From positions 1 through 64,000 of the forward strand of contig NZ_BBWJ01000035.1 in NCBI RefSeq assembly GCF_001463745.1: a DNA stretch of 64,000 bases, read 5' to 3'. Position numbers and translations under genes: made by a program. Shown in pieces: positions 1 through 7,948 of the stretch; within the stretch, counting starts at the first letter, position 1; every line of letters starts with the position of its first letter. This DNA comes from Aureimonas sp. AU22. Lineage in GTDB: Bacteria > Pseudomonadota > Alphaproteobacteria > Rhizobiales > Rhizobiaceae. The notes beneath the pieces are model-generated. The model worked only from the letters and a program-made list of their open reading frames with translations, was not told where the DNA came from and did not search any database.

Positions 1-202
1 CCTCGAGCCGCTGCCGCCGGGTTGGGCGGCGGGCGACGAGGCGCGGCTGACGGCGGGGTGTGACCGAAGCTTCGCCACCTGCCGCGAGCGGTTCGCGAAC
101 GGCCTGAACTTCCGGGGGTTTCCGCATATCCCGGGAGCGGACGCGGCGCTGGCGGTGGCCAAGAGCGACGGGTTGCACGACGGATCGGCGGTGGTGCCGT
201 GA
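1..202 (+). CDS. GTA gp13-like protein (DUF2163 family), C-terminal fragment
   Basis: The window opens inside this gene; only the last 66 codons (frame from base 2) and the TGA at 200-202 are present. The visible part has the cysteine-rich end typical of the DUF2163 / BR0599 phage-like family: GCDRSFATCRERF followed by NGLNFRGFPHIPG. In gene transfer agents this protein lies immediately upstream of the NlpC/P60 peptidase and the large host-specificity protein, as here. It is thought to be a baseplate or tail-tip assembly component. The stop overlaps the GTG start of the next gene by 4 bases (GTGA), so the two are translationally coupled. The assignment rests on the motif and gene order. Confidence 0.8.
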   Translation, partial: LEPLPPGWAAGDEARLTAGCDRSFATCRERFANGLNFRGFPHIPGADAALAVAKSDGLHDGSAVVP

Positions 203-642
203 GCGCGCGCGTACGGGCGCTCCACGCCGCGCGCGCATTTCTCGGCACGCCATACCGCCATCAGGGCCATCGCCGGGGGATCGGCTGCGACTGTCTCGGC
301 CTCGTGCGCGGCGTGTGGCGCGAGCTCTATGGCGGAGAGCCGGAGGTGCCGGGGCCCTATTCGGCGGATTGGGCGGAGACGGGAGGCGGCGATCCTTTGC
401 TCGAAGCCGCGCGTCGGCACTTTCTGACCGTCTCGCAGGGCGGCGGTCTGCCGGGCGATCTCGTGCTGTTTCGCTGGCGCGATGTCGGCCCCGCACGCCA
501 CTGCGGCATTTTGGACGAACCCGGCGAGGCGGGCCCGAGATTGATCCATGCCTACGAGAGAGCTGCGGTGGTTTCTTCGCCGCTGACGCCCGGCTGGGCT
601 GGACGGATCGCCGCCGCGTTTCGATTTCCCGACGAGGTCTGA
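199..642 (+). CDS. GTA gp14-like NlpC/P60 family peptidase
   Basis: A 147-residue protein of the phage/GTA NlpC/P60 family. The catalytic cysteine is seen in GCDCLGLVRG (Cys32) and a downstream histidine in ARHCGIL (about residue 101) would complete the dyad. The family cleaves peptidoglycan peptides; in GTA particles it is a tail-tip wall hydrolase that helps DNA cross the recipient envelope. The GTG start at 199 overlaps the gp13 stop by 4 bases and fits the family N-terminus (AARAFLGTPYRHQG). The next gene starts 3 bases after the stop. Length is normal for the family. Confidence 0.88.
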   Translation: MSARVRALHAARAFLGTPYRHQGHRRGIGCDCLGLVRGVWRELYGGEPEVPGPYSADWAETGGGDPLLEAARRHFLTVSQGGGLPGDLVLFRWRDVGPARHCGILDEPGEAGPRLIHAYERAAVVSSPLTPGWAGRIAAAFRFPDEV

Positions 643-645
643 GCC

Positions 646-3600
646 ATGGCGACCATTCTTCTGCAGGCGGCTGGCGGGGCGCTTGGCGGGCTGATCGGCG
701 GTCCGTTCGGAGCCGTGGCCGGCCGGGCGATCGGCGCGCTGGGCGGCTACGCGATCGATAACCGGCTGATGGCCGGCGGCGCGCGACGCGACAGCGGGCG
801 CTTGCGCACGAGCCGTGTGATGGAGGCCGACGAGGGAGCGGGCGTTGCCCGCGTCTACGGCACCGCGAGGGTGGCGGGCCAGGTGATCTGGACGACGCGC
901 TTCGAAGAGGCGAGCCGGACGGAGCGCCAGGGCGGCAAGGGCGGCGCGCCGCAGGGCACGTCGACGACGACATACAGCTATTTCGGCAATGTCGCGGTGG
1001 CGCTCTGCGAGGGGCCGATCGCCTGCGTGCGCCGCATCTGGGCCGACGGGGAGGAACTCGACCTCGCCGCCATCCAGTGGCGCCTCCACCACGGCGATGA
1101 GAGGCAGGCGCCCGATCCGCTGATCGAGGCGAAGCAGGGTTTGGGACAGGCACCGGCCTACCGCGGGCTGGCCTATCTCGTGTTCGAACGGCTGCCGCTG
1201 GAACGCTGGGGCAACCGGATCCCGCAGATATCCTGCGAGGTCGTTCGCCCGGTTGGTGACTTGGAGAAGCGCATCCGGGCGATCACGATCATTCCTGGCG
1301 CGACGGAGCATGGGCTCGATCCGATCGTGGTGCGAGAGCGCGTCGGAGCGGGACAGGATCGGCTGCTGAACCGCAACGTCCTGCATGGAGCCAGCGATTT
1401 CGCGGCCTCGCTGGACGAGCTGACGGCGCTATGTCCGAGGCTCGAGCGGGCGGCGCTGGTCGTGTCCTGGTTTGCCGACGATCTCCGGGCGGGGCGTGCG
1501 ACCTGCCGCCCCGGTGTCGAAACCAACGCGCGCGACGAAACCGAGGTCTGGAGCGTCGGCGGGCTGGCGCGCGCGAACGCAAGGGCGGTGAGCGAGGTCG
1601 AGGGTGGACCGGCCTATGGCGGCACGCCATCGGATGCGGGGGTGCGCCGGTCGATCCAGGCGCTGCATGCAAAAGGGTTAAAGGTCACCTTCTATCCCTT
1701 CCTTCTGATGGACGTTCCGCCGGGGAACGGGCTGGCCGATCCTTATGGCGGAACAGCTCAGGCACCTTTTCCCTGGCGCGGGCGGATGACGCTGGACGTG
1801 GCCGAAACGCGTGCCGGAACCACCGACCGGACACCGGATGCGCGGGCGGAGATCGGGCGCTTCGTCGGGGCGGCTGCGGTGTCGGACTTTTCCGTCGATG
1901 CGCAAGGCGTGCGTTACGCGGGACTCGCGGAATGGTCGTATCGCCGGATGATCCTGCAGCAGGCTCACCTCGCCCGATCGGCCGGCGGCGTGGACGCCTT
2001 CGTGATCGGCTCGGAGATGCGCGGCCTGACCCGACTGCGCGACGAGGCAGGACGCTTTCCGTTCGTCGAGGCGCTGATGGTGCTGGCGCGGGACGTGAAG
2101 GCGATCCTGCCGGATGCGCTCGTGACCTACGCGGCGGACTGGAGCGAGTACTTCGGCTACCAGCCCGAGGACGGCAGCGGCGACGTCTTCTACAATCTCG
2201 ATCCGATCTGGGCCGATCCGGCAGTTGGGGCTGTCGGCATCGACAACTACCTACCGCTCTCGGACTGGCGGGACGACGAGGCGACGGAGTCGCGCGACGG
2301 GATGGTCTCGCCCTACGACCTCGACGGGCTCGTCCGAGCCATCACGGGCGGCGAGCACGCCGATTGGTTCTACCCGAGCGAGGGCGCTCGGCGCGTTGGC
2401 GAGCGCAGCAGCATCACGGATGGGTTGGGCAAGCCGTGGGTCTTCCGCGCGAAGGACATCCTGTCGTGGTGGTGCGAGCCGCATGTCGAACGGCGGGGCG
2501 GGGTCGAGGCGTTGACGCCCACGGCGTGGATGCCCCGATCGAAGCCGGTCTGGTTCACCGAACTCGGCTGCCCGGCGATCGACAAGGGCGCGAACCAGCC
2601 CAACGTCTTCGTGGACCCGAAGTCGGCCGAGAGTGCGTTTCCGCATTTCTCGACTGGGACGCGGGACGATCTCATGCAGCGGCGTTTCCTGGAGGCGCAC
2701 CAGCGGCATTGGGACGACGAGGCCGCAGGCTTCGACGCGGCGCGCAATCCGGTCTCGCCGATCTATGGCGGGCGCATGGTGCCGGCGAACGCCATTCACC
2801 TCTGGACCTGGGACGTGCGGCCCTTTCCGGCCTTCCCGGAACGCGCCTCGCTCTGGCGCGATGGCGACAACTGGCAGCGCGGCCACTGGCTGAACGGGCG
2901 CCTCGGACGTGCCTCGATGGACGCGCTGATCGCGGCCCTCCTGCGCGACCGCGGGTTCGAACGCTTCGACGTTTCGGCCGTCGACGGGCTCGTCGGTGGC
3001 TTCGTCGTGTCGGGTCCGGGAACGGCGCGTGGGGAACTGGAAGAGCTGATGCGGCTGACCGGGATCGAGGCTTTCGCGAGCGGGGGTGTGCTCCGGTTCC
3101 GTTCGGTCGCACGGCGGAGCGAACGTCGAGAGGCCATGGCTCTCGTGGACCCGTCGGACGAGGCGCCGTTCGAGGTGCGCCGCGTCGAGGACGGCGAAGC
3201 GCCGGGCGAGGTCGTGGTCGGCTTCAGTGACGGGGACCGCGCCTATCGCTCGACGGCCGCCGAGGCGACACTTCCCGGCCGGTCGCAGCCGGGCCAGGCA
3301 ACAGTGGAACTGCCCGTGGTGCTGACGGAGGGCGAGGCGCGGGGACTGGCGCGGGGTCTCCTCGAACGGGAAACGAGTGAGCGGGAAGCGGCGCGCTTCG
3401 CGCTTTCGCCGTCCGAGATCGAGGTGGGCGTGGGCGACCTCCTGACGCTCGCGGATCGGCCTGGGCTCTGGCAGGTGGAGCGGATCGAGGATGGTTCGTC
3501 CCGCCGGGTGGAGGCGCGGCGGGTGGGCCACCGCAGCGGAGCGCAAGCCGTCGGCGCGCCTGCCTTTGCCGCCCAACCGACAGGCCCAATGTTCGCCTCG

Positions 3601-4527
3601 CGCCCGCTGGTCGCGCTTCTCGATCTGCCGAAGCTCGGCGCTGGCGGCGGCGGCGCGCTCGTGGCCGTCTCGGCGAGGCCGTGGATGCCCTATGTCGTCA
3701 CGGCTTCCGCCTCGGTCTCGGGGCATGCGGTTCGAACGGTTGCCGCAGCCTGCGCGACGGTGGGGCATCTGGTGGTGCCGCTCGAACCGGGCCGGGAGGA
3801 GATCCTCGATCGCACGCACACGATCGTGGTGGATCTGGCGACCGGCAGCCTCGCCTCGCTCGATCCCGCGCTGGTCGATGCCGGCGCGAACACGGCGGCG
3901 GTGCGCGCCGGCAATGGCGCATGGGAAGTGGTGCGGTTTCGCGAGGCCGAGGAGATCGGTCCCGCGCGCTATCGCTTGCGTGGACTTCAGCGAGGCATCG
4001 GGGGGACCGGGGAGGAAGCCGGCTCGGGAGCGCCGGCGGGTGCGCCCTTCGTGCTTCTGGACCAGGCGGTCTCGCAAGTGCCGCTCGAAGAGGACGAGGC
4101 GGGCGTGCCGATCGACTGGCGGACGGTTCCGGCCGGGCGGGCGCTCGACGACGGGGCGGCGGACAGGCGTACGGCGGCGCTCGGCCGGCGCGTCCTGCGG
4201 CCGTTGTCCCCGGTCCATCTTCGCGGCCGCTACGATTCGGGCGGACTTGCGCTCGCCTGGATCCGGCGGACGCGATCGGTCGATCCGGCCTGGGAGGGAA
4301 CGGATGTGCCGCTGGACGAGGAGGGCGAAACCTACCGCGTTAGCGTGAGTGGCGGCGAACACCGACCTTGGACCGAGACGGTCGGGGTGTCCGGATTGCA
4401 ATTGTCTGCCGATGACCTCGGCGGCCGGATGGGTGGGCTGCCGGGGGAACTCGTCGTGCACGTCGCACAGGTCAGCCAGAGCTATGGGGCAGGGGCCGCG
4501 GCGCGGCTGTGCCTGACCCGGCGCTGA
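646..4527 (+). CDS. GTA gp15-like host specificity / tail tip protein with TIM-barrel-like domain
   Basis: A 1293-residue megatron-like protein, the last large structural gene of RcGTA-type clusters. The N-terminus is a glycine-rich hydrophobic stretch (residues 1-45), as in the GTA host-specificity family. The middle (about 230-690) resembles the GTA TIM-barrel-like glycoside-hydrolase domain, with VTYAADWSEYFGY and PVWFTELGCPAIDKG as recognisable blocks. The rest is the phage-tail-3/fibronectin-like tail tip part. It probably forms the tip of the tail and contacts the recipient surface. It starts 3 bases after gp14. The frame is intact with no internal stop, which argues that the cluster is maintained. 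Confidence 0.9.
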   Translation: MATILLQAAGGALGGLIGGPFGAVAGRAIGALGGYAIDNRLMAGGARRDSGRLRTSRVMEADEGAGVARVYGTARVAGQVIWTTRFEEASRTERQGGKGGAPQGTSTTTYSYFGNVAVALCEGPIACVRRIWADGEELDLAAIQWRLHHGDERQAPDPLIEAKQGLGQAPAYRGLAYLVFERLPLERWGNRIPQISCEVVRPVGDLEKRIRAITIIPGATEHGLDPIVVRERVGAGQDRLLNRNVLHGASDFAASLDELTALCPRLERAALVVSWFADDLRAGRATCRPGVETNARDETEVWSVGGLARANARAVSEVEGGPAYGGTPSDAGVRRSIQALHAKGLKVTFYPFLLMDVPPGNGLADPYGGTAQAPFPWRGRMTLDVAETRAGTTDRTPDARAEIGRFVGAAAVSDFSVDAQGVRYAGLAEWSYRRMILQQAHLARSAGGVDAFVIGSEMRGLTRLRDEAGRFPFVEALMVLARDVKAILPDALVTYAADWSEYFGYQPEDGSGDVFYNLDPIWADPAVGAVGIDNYLPLSDWRDDEATESRDGMVSPYDLDGLVRAITGGEHADWFYPSEGARRVGERSSITDGLGKPWVFRAKDILSWWCEPHVERRGGVEALTPTAWMPRSKPVWFTELGCPAIDKGANQPNVFVDPKSAESAFPHFSTGTRDDLMQRRFLEAHQRHWDDEAAGFDAARNPVSPIYGGRMVPANAIHLWTWDVRPFPAFPERASLWRDGDNWQRGHWLNGRLGRASMDALIAALLRDRGFERFDVSAVDGLVGGFVVSGPGTARGELEELMRLTGIEAFASGGVLRFRSVARRSERREAMALVDPSDEAPFEVRRVEDGEAPGEVVVGFSDGDRAYRSTAAEATLPGRSQPGQATVELPVVLTEGEARGLARGLLERETSEREAARFALSPSEIEVGVGDLLTLADRPGLWQVERIEDGSSRRVEARRVGHRSGAQAVGAPAFAAQPTGPMFASRPLVALLDLPKLGAGGGGALVAVSARPWMPYVVTASASVSGHAVRTVAAACATVGHLVVPLEPGREEILDRTHTIVVDLATGSLASLDPALVDAGANTAAVRAGNGAWEVVRFREAEEIGPARYRLRGLQRGIGGTGEEAGSGAPAGAPFVLLDQAVSQVPLEEDEAGVPIDWRTVPAGRALDDGAADRRTAALGRRVLRPLSPVHLRGRYDSGGLALAWIRRTRSVDPAWEGTDVPLDEEGETYRVSVSGGEHRPWTETVGVSGLQLSADDLGGRMGGLPGELVVHVAQVSQSYGAGAAARLCLTRR

Positions 4528-4551
4528 TATCTCTCAACGAAAGGAACGGAC

Positions 4552-4758
4552 ATGGACGAGATCAAGAACTGGTACGAATCGCGCTCGGTCTGGGGCGGCG
4601 TCCTGGCGCTGGCGGCTTCGCTGACAGGGTTGTTCGGGGTCGAGGTGGTCGGGCTGGCGAGCGACGAGGCCGTGACCGCGCTGACGGCGGCAGCGGGCGC
4701 GATCGGTGCGGCGGTGGCCATCTTCGGCCGCTTCGACGCCCGCACCCGCATCCGGTGA
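4552..4758 (+). CDS. small two-helix membrane protein, holin-like, at the end of the GTA cluster
   Basis: A 68-residue protein with two hydrophobic segments (about residues 13-32 and 41-59) separated by a short acidic turn, and a basic C-terminus ending DARTRIR. This topology matches small phage holins. A good ribosome binding site (AAGGAACGGAC) precedes the ATG, and the gene follows gp15 by 24 bases on the same strand before a strong hairpin, so it is probably the last gene of the GTA transcript. The holin role is inferred from size, topology and position; no holin family could be named with certainty. Confidence 0.6.
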   Translation: MDEIKNWYESRSVWGGVLALAASLTGLFGVEVVGLASDEAVTALTAAAGAIGAAVAIFGRFDARTRIR

Positions 4759-4763
4759 GCGGG

Positions 4764-4790
4764 CGGGCGCCCGTCCACGGGCGCCCGTTC
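4764..4790 (+). terminator. hairpin terminator ending the GTA transcript
   Basis: A perfect 11-base inverted repeat, CGGGCGCCCGT at 4764-4774 and ACGGGCGCCCG at 4777-4787 with a 2-base loop, begins 6 bases after the holin-like stop. It is followed by a weak T-containing tail (TTCATT). It separates the GTA module from the regulatory genes. Confidence 0.7.
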
Positions 4791-4846
4791 ATTCGACATT
4801 CAGCACGCGGTCTCTAGTGTTGCGGACAACAGACCCTGGATGAGAC

Positions 4847-5167
4847 ATGATCCGACCTGCCCTACGCCGCATCGCTGCGTCCTCGCTTCTCGGTTTCGCT
4901 CTGATCGGCTCGGCCGCCGCGGCCATGCCGATGCGCCCGACCGGGAGGGCCGCGATTCCGACGACGGACGCATCCAAGGAAGTTCGTCTGGCGCAAAGGG
5001 GCGGATGCTCGTCCGCCGCCGCGCAGGCCGCTGCTCAGACGGGTGGGCAGGTCCTGTCCGTTCGCATGTCGCAGCAAGGCGACCGGACCGTCTGCGTCGT
5101 GACCGTGTTGATCCCGGCGAGCGATGGAAACCGCCCCCGCCGTCAGACGATCACGATCGAGCAGTAA
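4847..5167 (+). CDS. small secreted protein, candidate FeuN-type regulator of the downstream two-component pair
   Basis: A 106-residue protein with an N-terminal signal peptide (basic start, hydrophobic core about 13-25, cleavage near SAAAA). The mature part has an alanine-rich helix followed by a strand-rich segment, GGQVLSVRMSQQGDRTVCV, with a PepSY-like pattern. It sits 42 bases upstream of a FeuP-like regulator and FeuQ-like kinase. In Sinorhizobium a small periplasmic protein, FeuN, is encoded upstream of feuPQ and restrains FeuQ. Identity with FeuN is inferred from position, size and export; sequence similarity could not be tested. Two cysteines (GGCSS and TVCVV) could form a disulfide. 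Confidence 0.6.
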   Translation: MIRPALRRIAASSLLGFALIGSAAAAMPMRPTGRAAIPTTDASKEVRLAQRGGCSSAAAQAAAQTGGQVLSVRMSQQGDRTVCVVTVLIPASDGNRPRRQTITIEQ

Positions 5168-5209
5168 GCGCATGCGCAGGGCAAAACGAGAAGCCGGGAC
5201 GAGACTGCC

Positions 5210-5872
5210 ATGCGCATCCTGATCGTCGAGGACGACACGAACCTCCGGCGGCAGCTGATGGAGGCTCTGACCGGGGCGGGCTATGTCGTGGACCAGGCTT
5301 CCGACGGCGAGGACGGACATTTCCTCGGCGACACGGAGAGCTACGACGCGGTGATCCTCGACGTCGGCCTGCCCAAGATGGACGGAATCAGCGTCCTGGA
5401 GCGCTGGCGGCGGGAAGGGCGGGCGATGCCGGTGCTGCTCCTGACCGCGCGCGACCGCTGGAGCGACAAGGTGGCGGGGATCGATGCCGGCGCGGACGAC
5501 TACGTCGCCAAGCCCTTCCACATGGAGGAGGTGCTGGCGCGGGTGCGCGCCCTGATCCGCCGCGCTGCGGGACACGCTTCCTCGGAGATCCACTGCGGGC
5601 CGCTGCGTCTGGATACGAAGGCCTCCAAGGCGAGCCTCGACGGGACTCCGCTCAAGCTGACCTCGCACGAGTTTCGCCTCCTGTCCTACCTGATGCATCA
5701 CCAGGATGAGCTGGTCTCGCGGACCGAGCTGATCGAGCACATGTACGATCAGGACTTCGACAGGGATTCCAATACGATCGAGGTCTTCGTCGGCCGGCTC
5801 CGCCGCAAGATCGGCGTCGACATGATCGAGACGGTGCGCGGTCTCGGCTACCGCATGCGGCACGGCGGCTAA
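5210..5872 (+). CDS. feuP: FeuP-like OmpR-family response regulator
   Basis: A 220-residue two-domain regulator. The receiver (1-115) has the acidic pocket ED at 7-8, phosphoacceptor Asp51 in VILDVGLPKMDG, and Lys in the YVAKPF motif. The C-terminal winged helix (about 125-217) ends with VRGLGYRMR, typical of OmpR/PhoB DNA-binding domains. The sequence style and context (secreted small protein upstream, FeuQ-like kinase 2 bases downstream) match FeuP of Rhizobiales, which in Sinorhizobium controls export of cyclic beta-glucan and hypo-osmotic adaptation. The target genes are not in this window. Confidence 0.8.
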   Translation: MRILIVEDDTNLRRQLMEALTGAGYVVDQASDGEDGHFLGDTESYDAVILDVGLPKMDGISVLERWRREGRAMPVLLLTARDRWSDKVAGIDAGADDYVAKPFHMEEVLARVRALIRRAAGHASSEIHCGPLRLDTKASKASLDGTPLKLTSHEFRLLSYLMHHQDELVSRTELIEHMYDQDFDRDSNTIEVFVGRLRRKIGVDMIETVRGLGYRMRHGG

Positions 5873-5874
5873 CC

Positions 5875-7311
5875 TTGAACGGAGCCGACGCAGAGGCATC
5901 GGAGGAAAGGCCGCCGGCCGAGGCGAACCGGCCGCGGCTGACGGAGAGCCTGACCTTTCGGGTGGTTTCTTTGTCGAGCGTCTGGGTCGTCGCGGCGTTT
6001 CTTGTGGTCGCCGGTCTGATCTCCGGTCTCTACGAGCGCACCGCGCAGTCGGGCTTCGAAGCCGTCGTGCGGGCGCAGCTCTACAACCTCATCAATTCTG
6101 TGACGGTGGACGAGACGGGGACCTTGTCCGGGGTCCCGAACCTCGGGGACCTGCGCTATTCGCAGCCGCTTTCCGGCTGGTACTGGGAGGTGCTTCCCGC
6201 CAGTGCCAACACGCAAGGGCGGCTGGCCTCGTTCTCCCTGGGGCCGCGCAAGATCGCGGACGAGCCGACCGAGCTTGCGCCCTTCGACATGCAGTATCGC
6301 CGCGACTATCGAACGGAGGGGCTCGACGGCGAGACGCTCTACGTCGAGGAGGCGGAAGTCGTCCTGGACCAGGACAACCACGCCGCACGCTTCCGCGTGA
6401 TGGGCAATGCCAGCGTGGTGGAATCCGACATCGACGCCTTCGACCGCAAGATGGCGCTCTATCTCGGCTTCTTCGGTCTCGGCTCGATCGTCGTCAATGC
6501 GCTGGCCATCCTCTACGGCCTGCGTCCGCTGGCGGGCGTGCGCCGCGCGCTGGCCGACGTGCGTGCCGGACGCGCCGAGCGCTTGAAGGGCAACCTTCCC
6601 GCCGAGATCCGACCGCTGGCGCTGGAGATGAACGCGCTGATCGACAGCAACCGCCGCATCGTGGAGCGGGCGCGCACGCAAGTCGGAAATCTCGCCCATG
6701 CGCTGAAGACGCCGGTTGCCGTGCTCCTGAACGAGGCTTCGGCGATCGGTGGTCAGAAGGGGCGGATCGTCGGCGAGCAGAGCGAGATCATGCGCCGTCA
6801 GGTCCAGCATTATCTCGATCGCGCACGGGTAGCCGCCACCGACGGCGCCATCGTGCGCACGCCGGTCGTGCCCGTTCTGGACCGGCTTCTGAAGGTTCTG
6901 CGACGGCTCGACCCCAACACCACGTTCGAACAGCATCGGTCGGAGGATGCGGCCGGCATCGTCTTCGCCGGCGAGCAGCAGGACCTCGAGGAGACAATCG
7001 GCAATCTTCTCGAGAACGCCTCGAAGTATGGCCGGGGCCGCGTCGCGCTTTCGCTCGAGGCGAGCGGCGCGGAGAGCTTGCGGATCGTGGTCGAGGACAA
7101 CGGGCCGGGGTTGTCGGAAGAGGACATGGCGGAGGCGCTGAAGCGGGGCCGGCGCTTCGACGAGCAGCGTGCCGGCAGCGGGCTCGGACTGTCGATCGTC
7201 GCTGATACCGTTTTGCAATACCGCGGATCTTTTCGGCTCGCGCGCTCCGAAATCGGAGGATTGCGTGCGGAGGTGATCTTGCCTCGTGCCCCCGGCGCGC
7301 CGATGTCCTGA
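5875..7311 (+). CDS. feuQ: FeuQ-like sensor histidine kinase
   Basis: A 478-residue membrane kinase. A transmembrane helix (about 33-53) is followed by a periplasmic domain (54-195) containing NLGDLRYSQPLSGWYWEV, a second membrane helix (about 196-215), HAMP, a dimerisation/phosphoacceptor region with His275 in NLAHALKTP, and an ATPase domain with N box NLLENASKYG, DNGPGLSE and GSGLGLSIV. It starts at TTG, 2 bases after the feuP stop, without a strong ribosome binding site, so translation probably depends on coupling. FeuQ phosphorylates FeuP and is thought to sense osmotic or envelope conditions. Confidence 0.8.
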   Translation: MNGADAEASEERPPAEANRPRLTESLTFRVVSLSSVWVVAAFLVVAGLISGLYERTAQSGFEAVVRAQLYNLINSVTVDETGTLSGVPNLGDLRYSQPLSGWYWEVLPASANTQGRLASFSLGPRKIADEPTELAPFDMQYRRDYRTEGLDGETLYVEEAEVVLDQDNHAARFRVMGNASVVESDIDAFDRKMALYLGFFGLGSIVVNALAILYGLRPLAGVRRALADVRAGRAERLKGNLPAEIRPLALEMNALIDSNRRIVERARTQVGNLAHALKTPVAVLLNEASAIGGQKGRIVGEQSEIMRRQVQHYLDRARVAATDGAIVRTPVVPVLDRLLKVLRRLDPNTTFEQHRSEDAAGIVFAGEQQDLEETIGNLLENASKYGRGRVALSLEASGAESLRIVVEDNGPGLSEEDMAEALKRGRRFDEQRAGSGLGLSIVADTVLQYRGSFRLARSEIGGLRAEVILPRAPGAPMS

Positions 7312-7361
7312 CACGACAACTTGTTGTGGCCGCATGGGCCGCTCGAGCGGCGGACGGACGA

Positions 7362-7760
7362 ATGCCGAAAATCTGGACCACCTGCCTCGTCGCCGCGGCC
7401 CTGCCTTTTCTGTCGGGTTGCCTGACCAGCGCCGCGCGCAACGCGCCGGAGCCGCTGTCCGACCGGGCCGCAGCGCTGCGCGGCAGCATCACCCCGACGA
7501 ACAGCGTGAAGCTCAGCCCAACCGCCGAGCAGCGCGCCTTGCTGGCGCAGTATCAGGCGCTGCAATTCGGAAGCGTCGGGCAAGCCGTGCCCTGGGAGTC
7601 GGACGGTTTCAAGGGCGAGATCACGCCGACGCAGCTCTATCGCATCGGCTCGCAGGACTGTCGCGGCTACACGCATGTGATCACGCGCGGCTCCTCGAAA
7701 GTTCGGCAGGTCGGAAGCGCGTGCCGCACCGGCGCCGACCTGTGGACCCCCGTCGCCTGA
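7362..7760 (+). CDS. small outer-membrane lipoprotein (RT0821/Lpp0805-like surface protein)
   Basis: A 132-residue protein beginning MPKIWTTCLVAAALPFLSGC. The lipobox LSGC places the lipidated cysteine near residue 19, so the protein should be anchored in the membrane and exposed to the periplasm or surface. The mature part carries VPWESDGFKGEITPTQLY and QDCRGYTHVI, patterns seen in small surface-antigen-like proteins of alphaproteobacteria. An upstream in-frame GTG at 7326 would add 12 residues before the signal peptide and is less likely. It follows the FeuQ-like gene by 50 bases and may be cotranscribed. Exact function unknown. Confidence 0.65.
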   Translation: MPKIWTTCLVAAALPFLSGCLTSAARNAPEPLSDRAAALRGSITPTNSVKLSPTAEQRALLAQYQALQFGSVGQAVPWESDGFKGEITPTQLYRIGSQDCRGYTHVITRGSSKVRQVGSACRTGADLWTPVA

Positions 7761-7948
7761 CCTCGTCGACGGTCCTGATGCCGATTTGAATGGGCTTTCC
7801 GGCGCGGGGTTGTTAGAGCAATTCCAGACCGGAGACGGGGCGGTTCCGCGTTGCTCGCGCCCAGCGGGGGAGCGATGGCGCACGACGCTCGCCGTTCTCC
7901 CCATGTGCCTCGATCGGCGGCGCGAGCCGCCGTCCCCCGGGATCCTTG

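Noticed and set aside
1431-3230. A 599-codon plus-strand frame inside the gp15-like gene
   Set aside because: Another frame of the same coding sequence with Arg/Gly-rich composition and no domain.
2251-4461. A 736-codon frame on the minus strand opposite the gp15-like gene
   Set aside because: High-GC antisense shadow: arginine- and proline-rich, no ribosome binding site or recognisable domain, and the plus-strand gene has clear GTA features.
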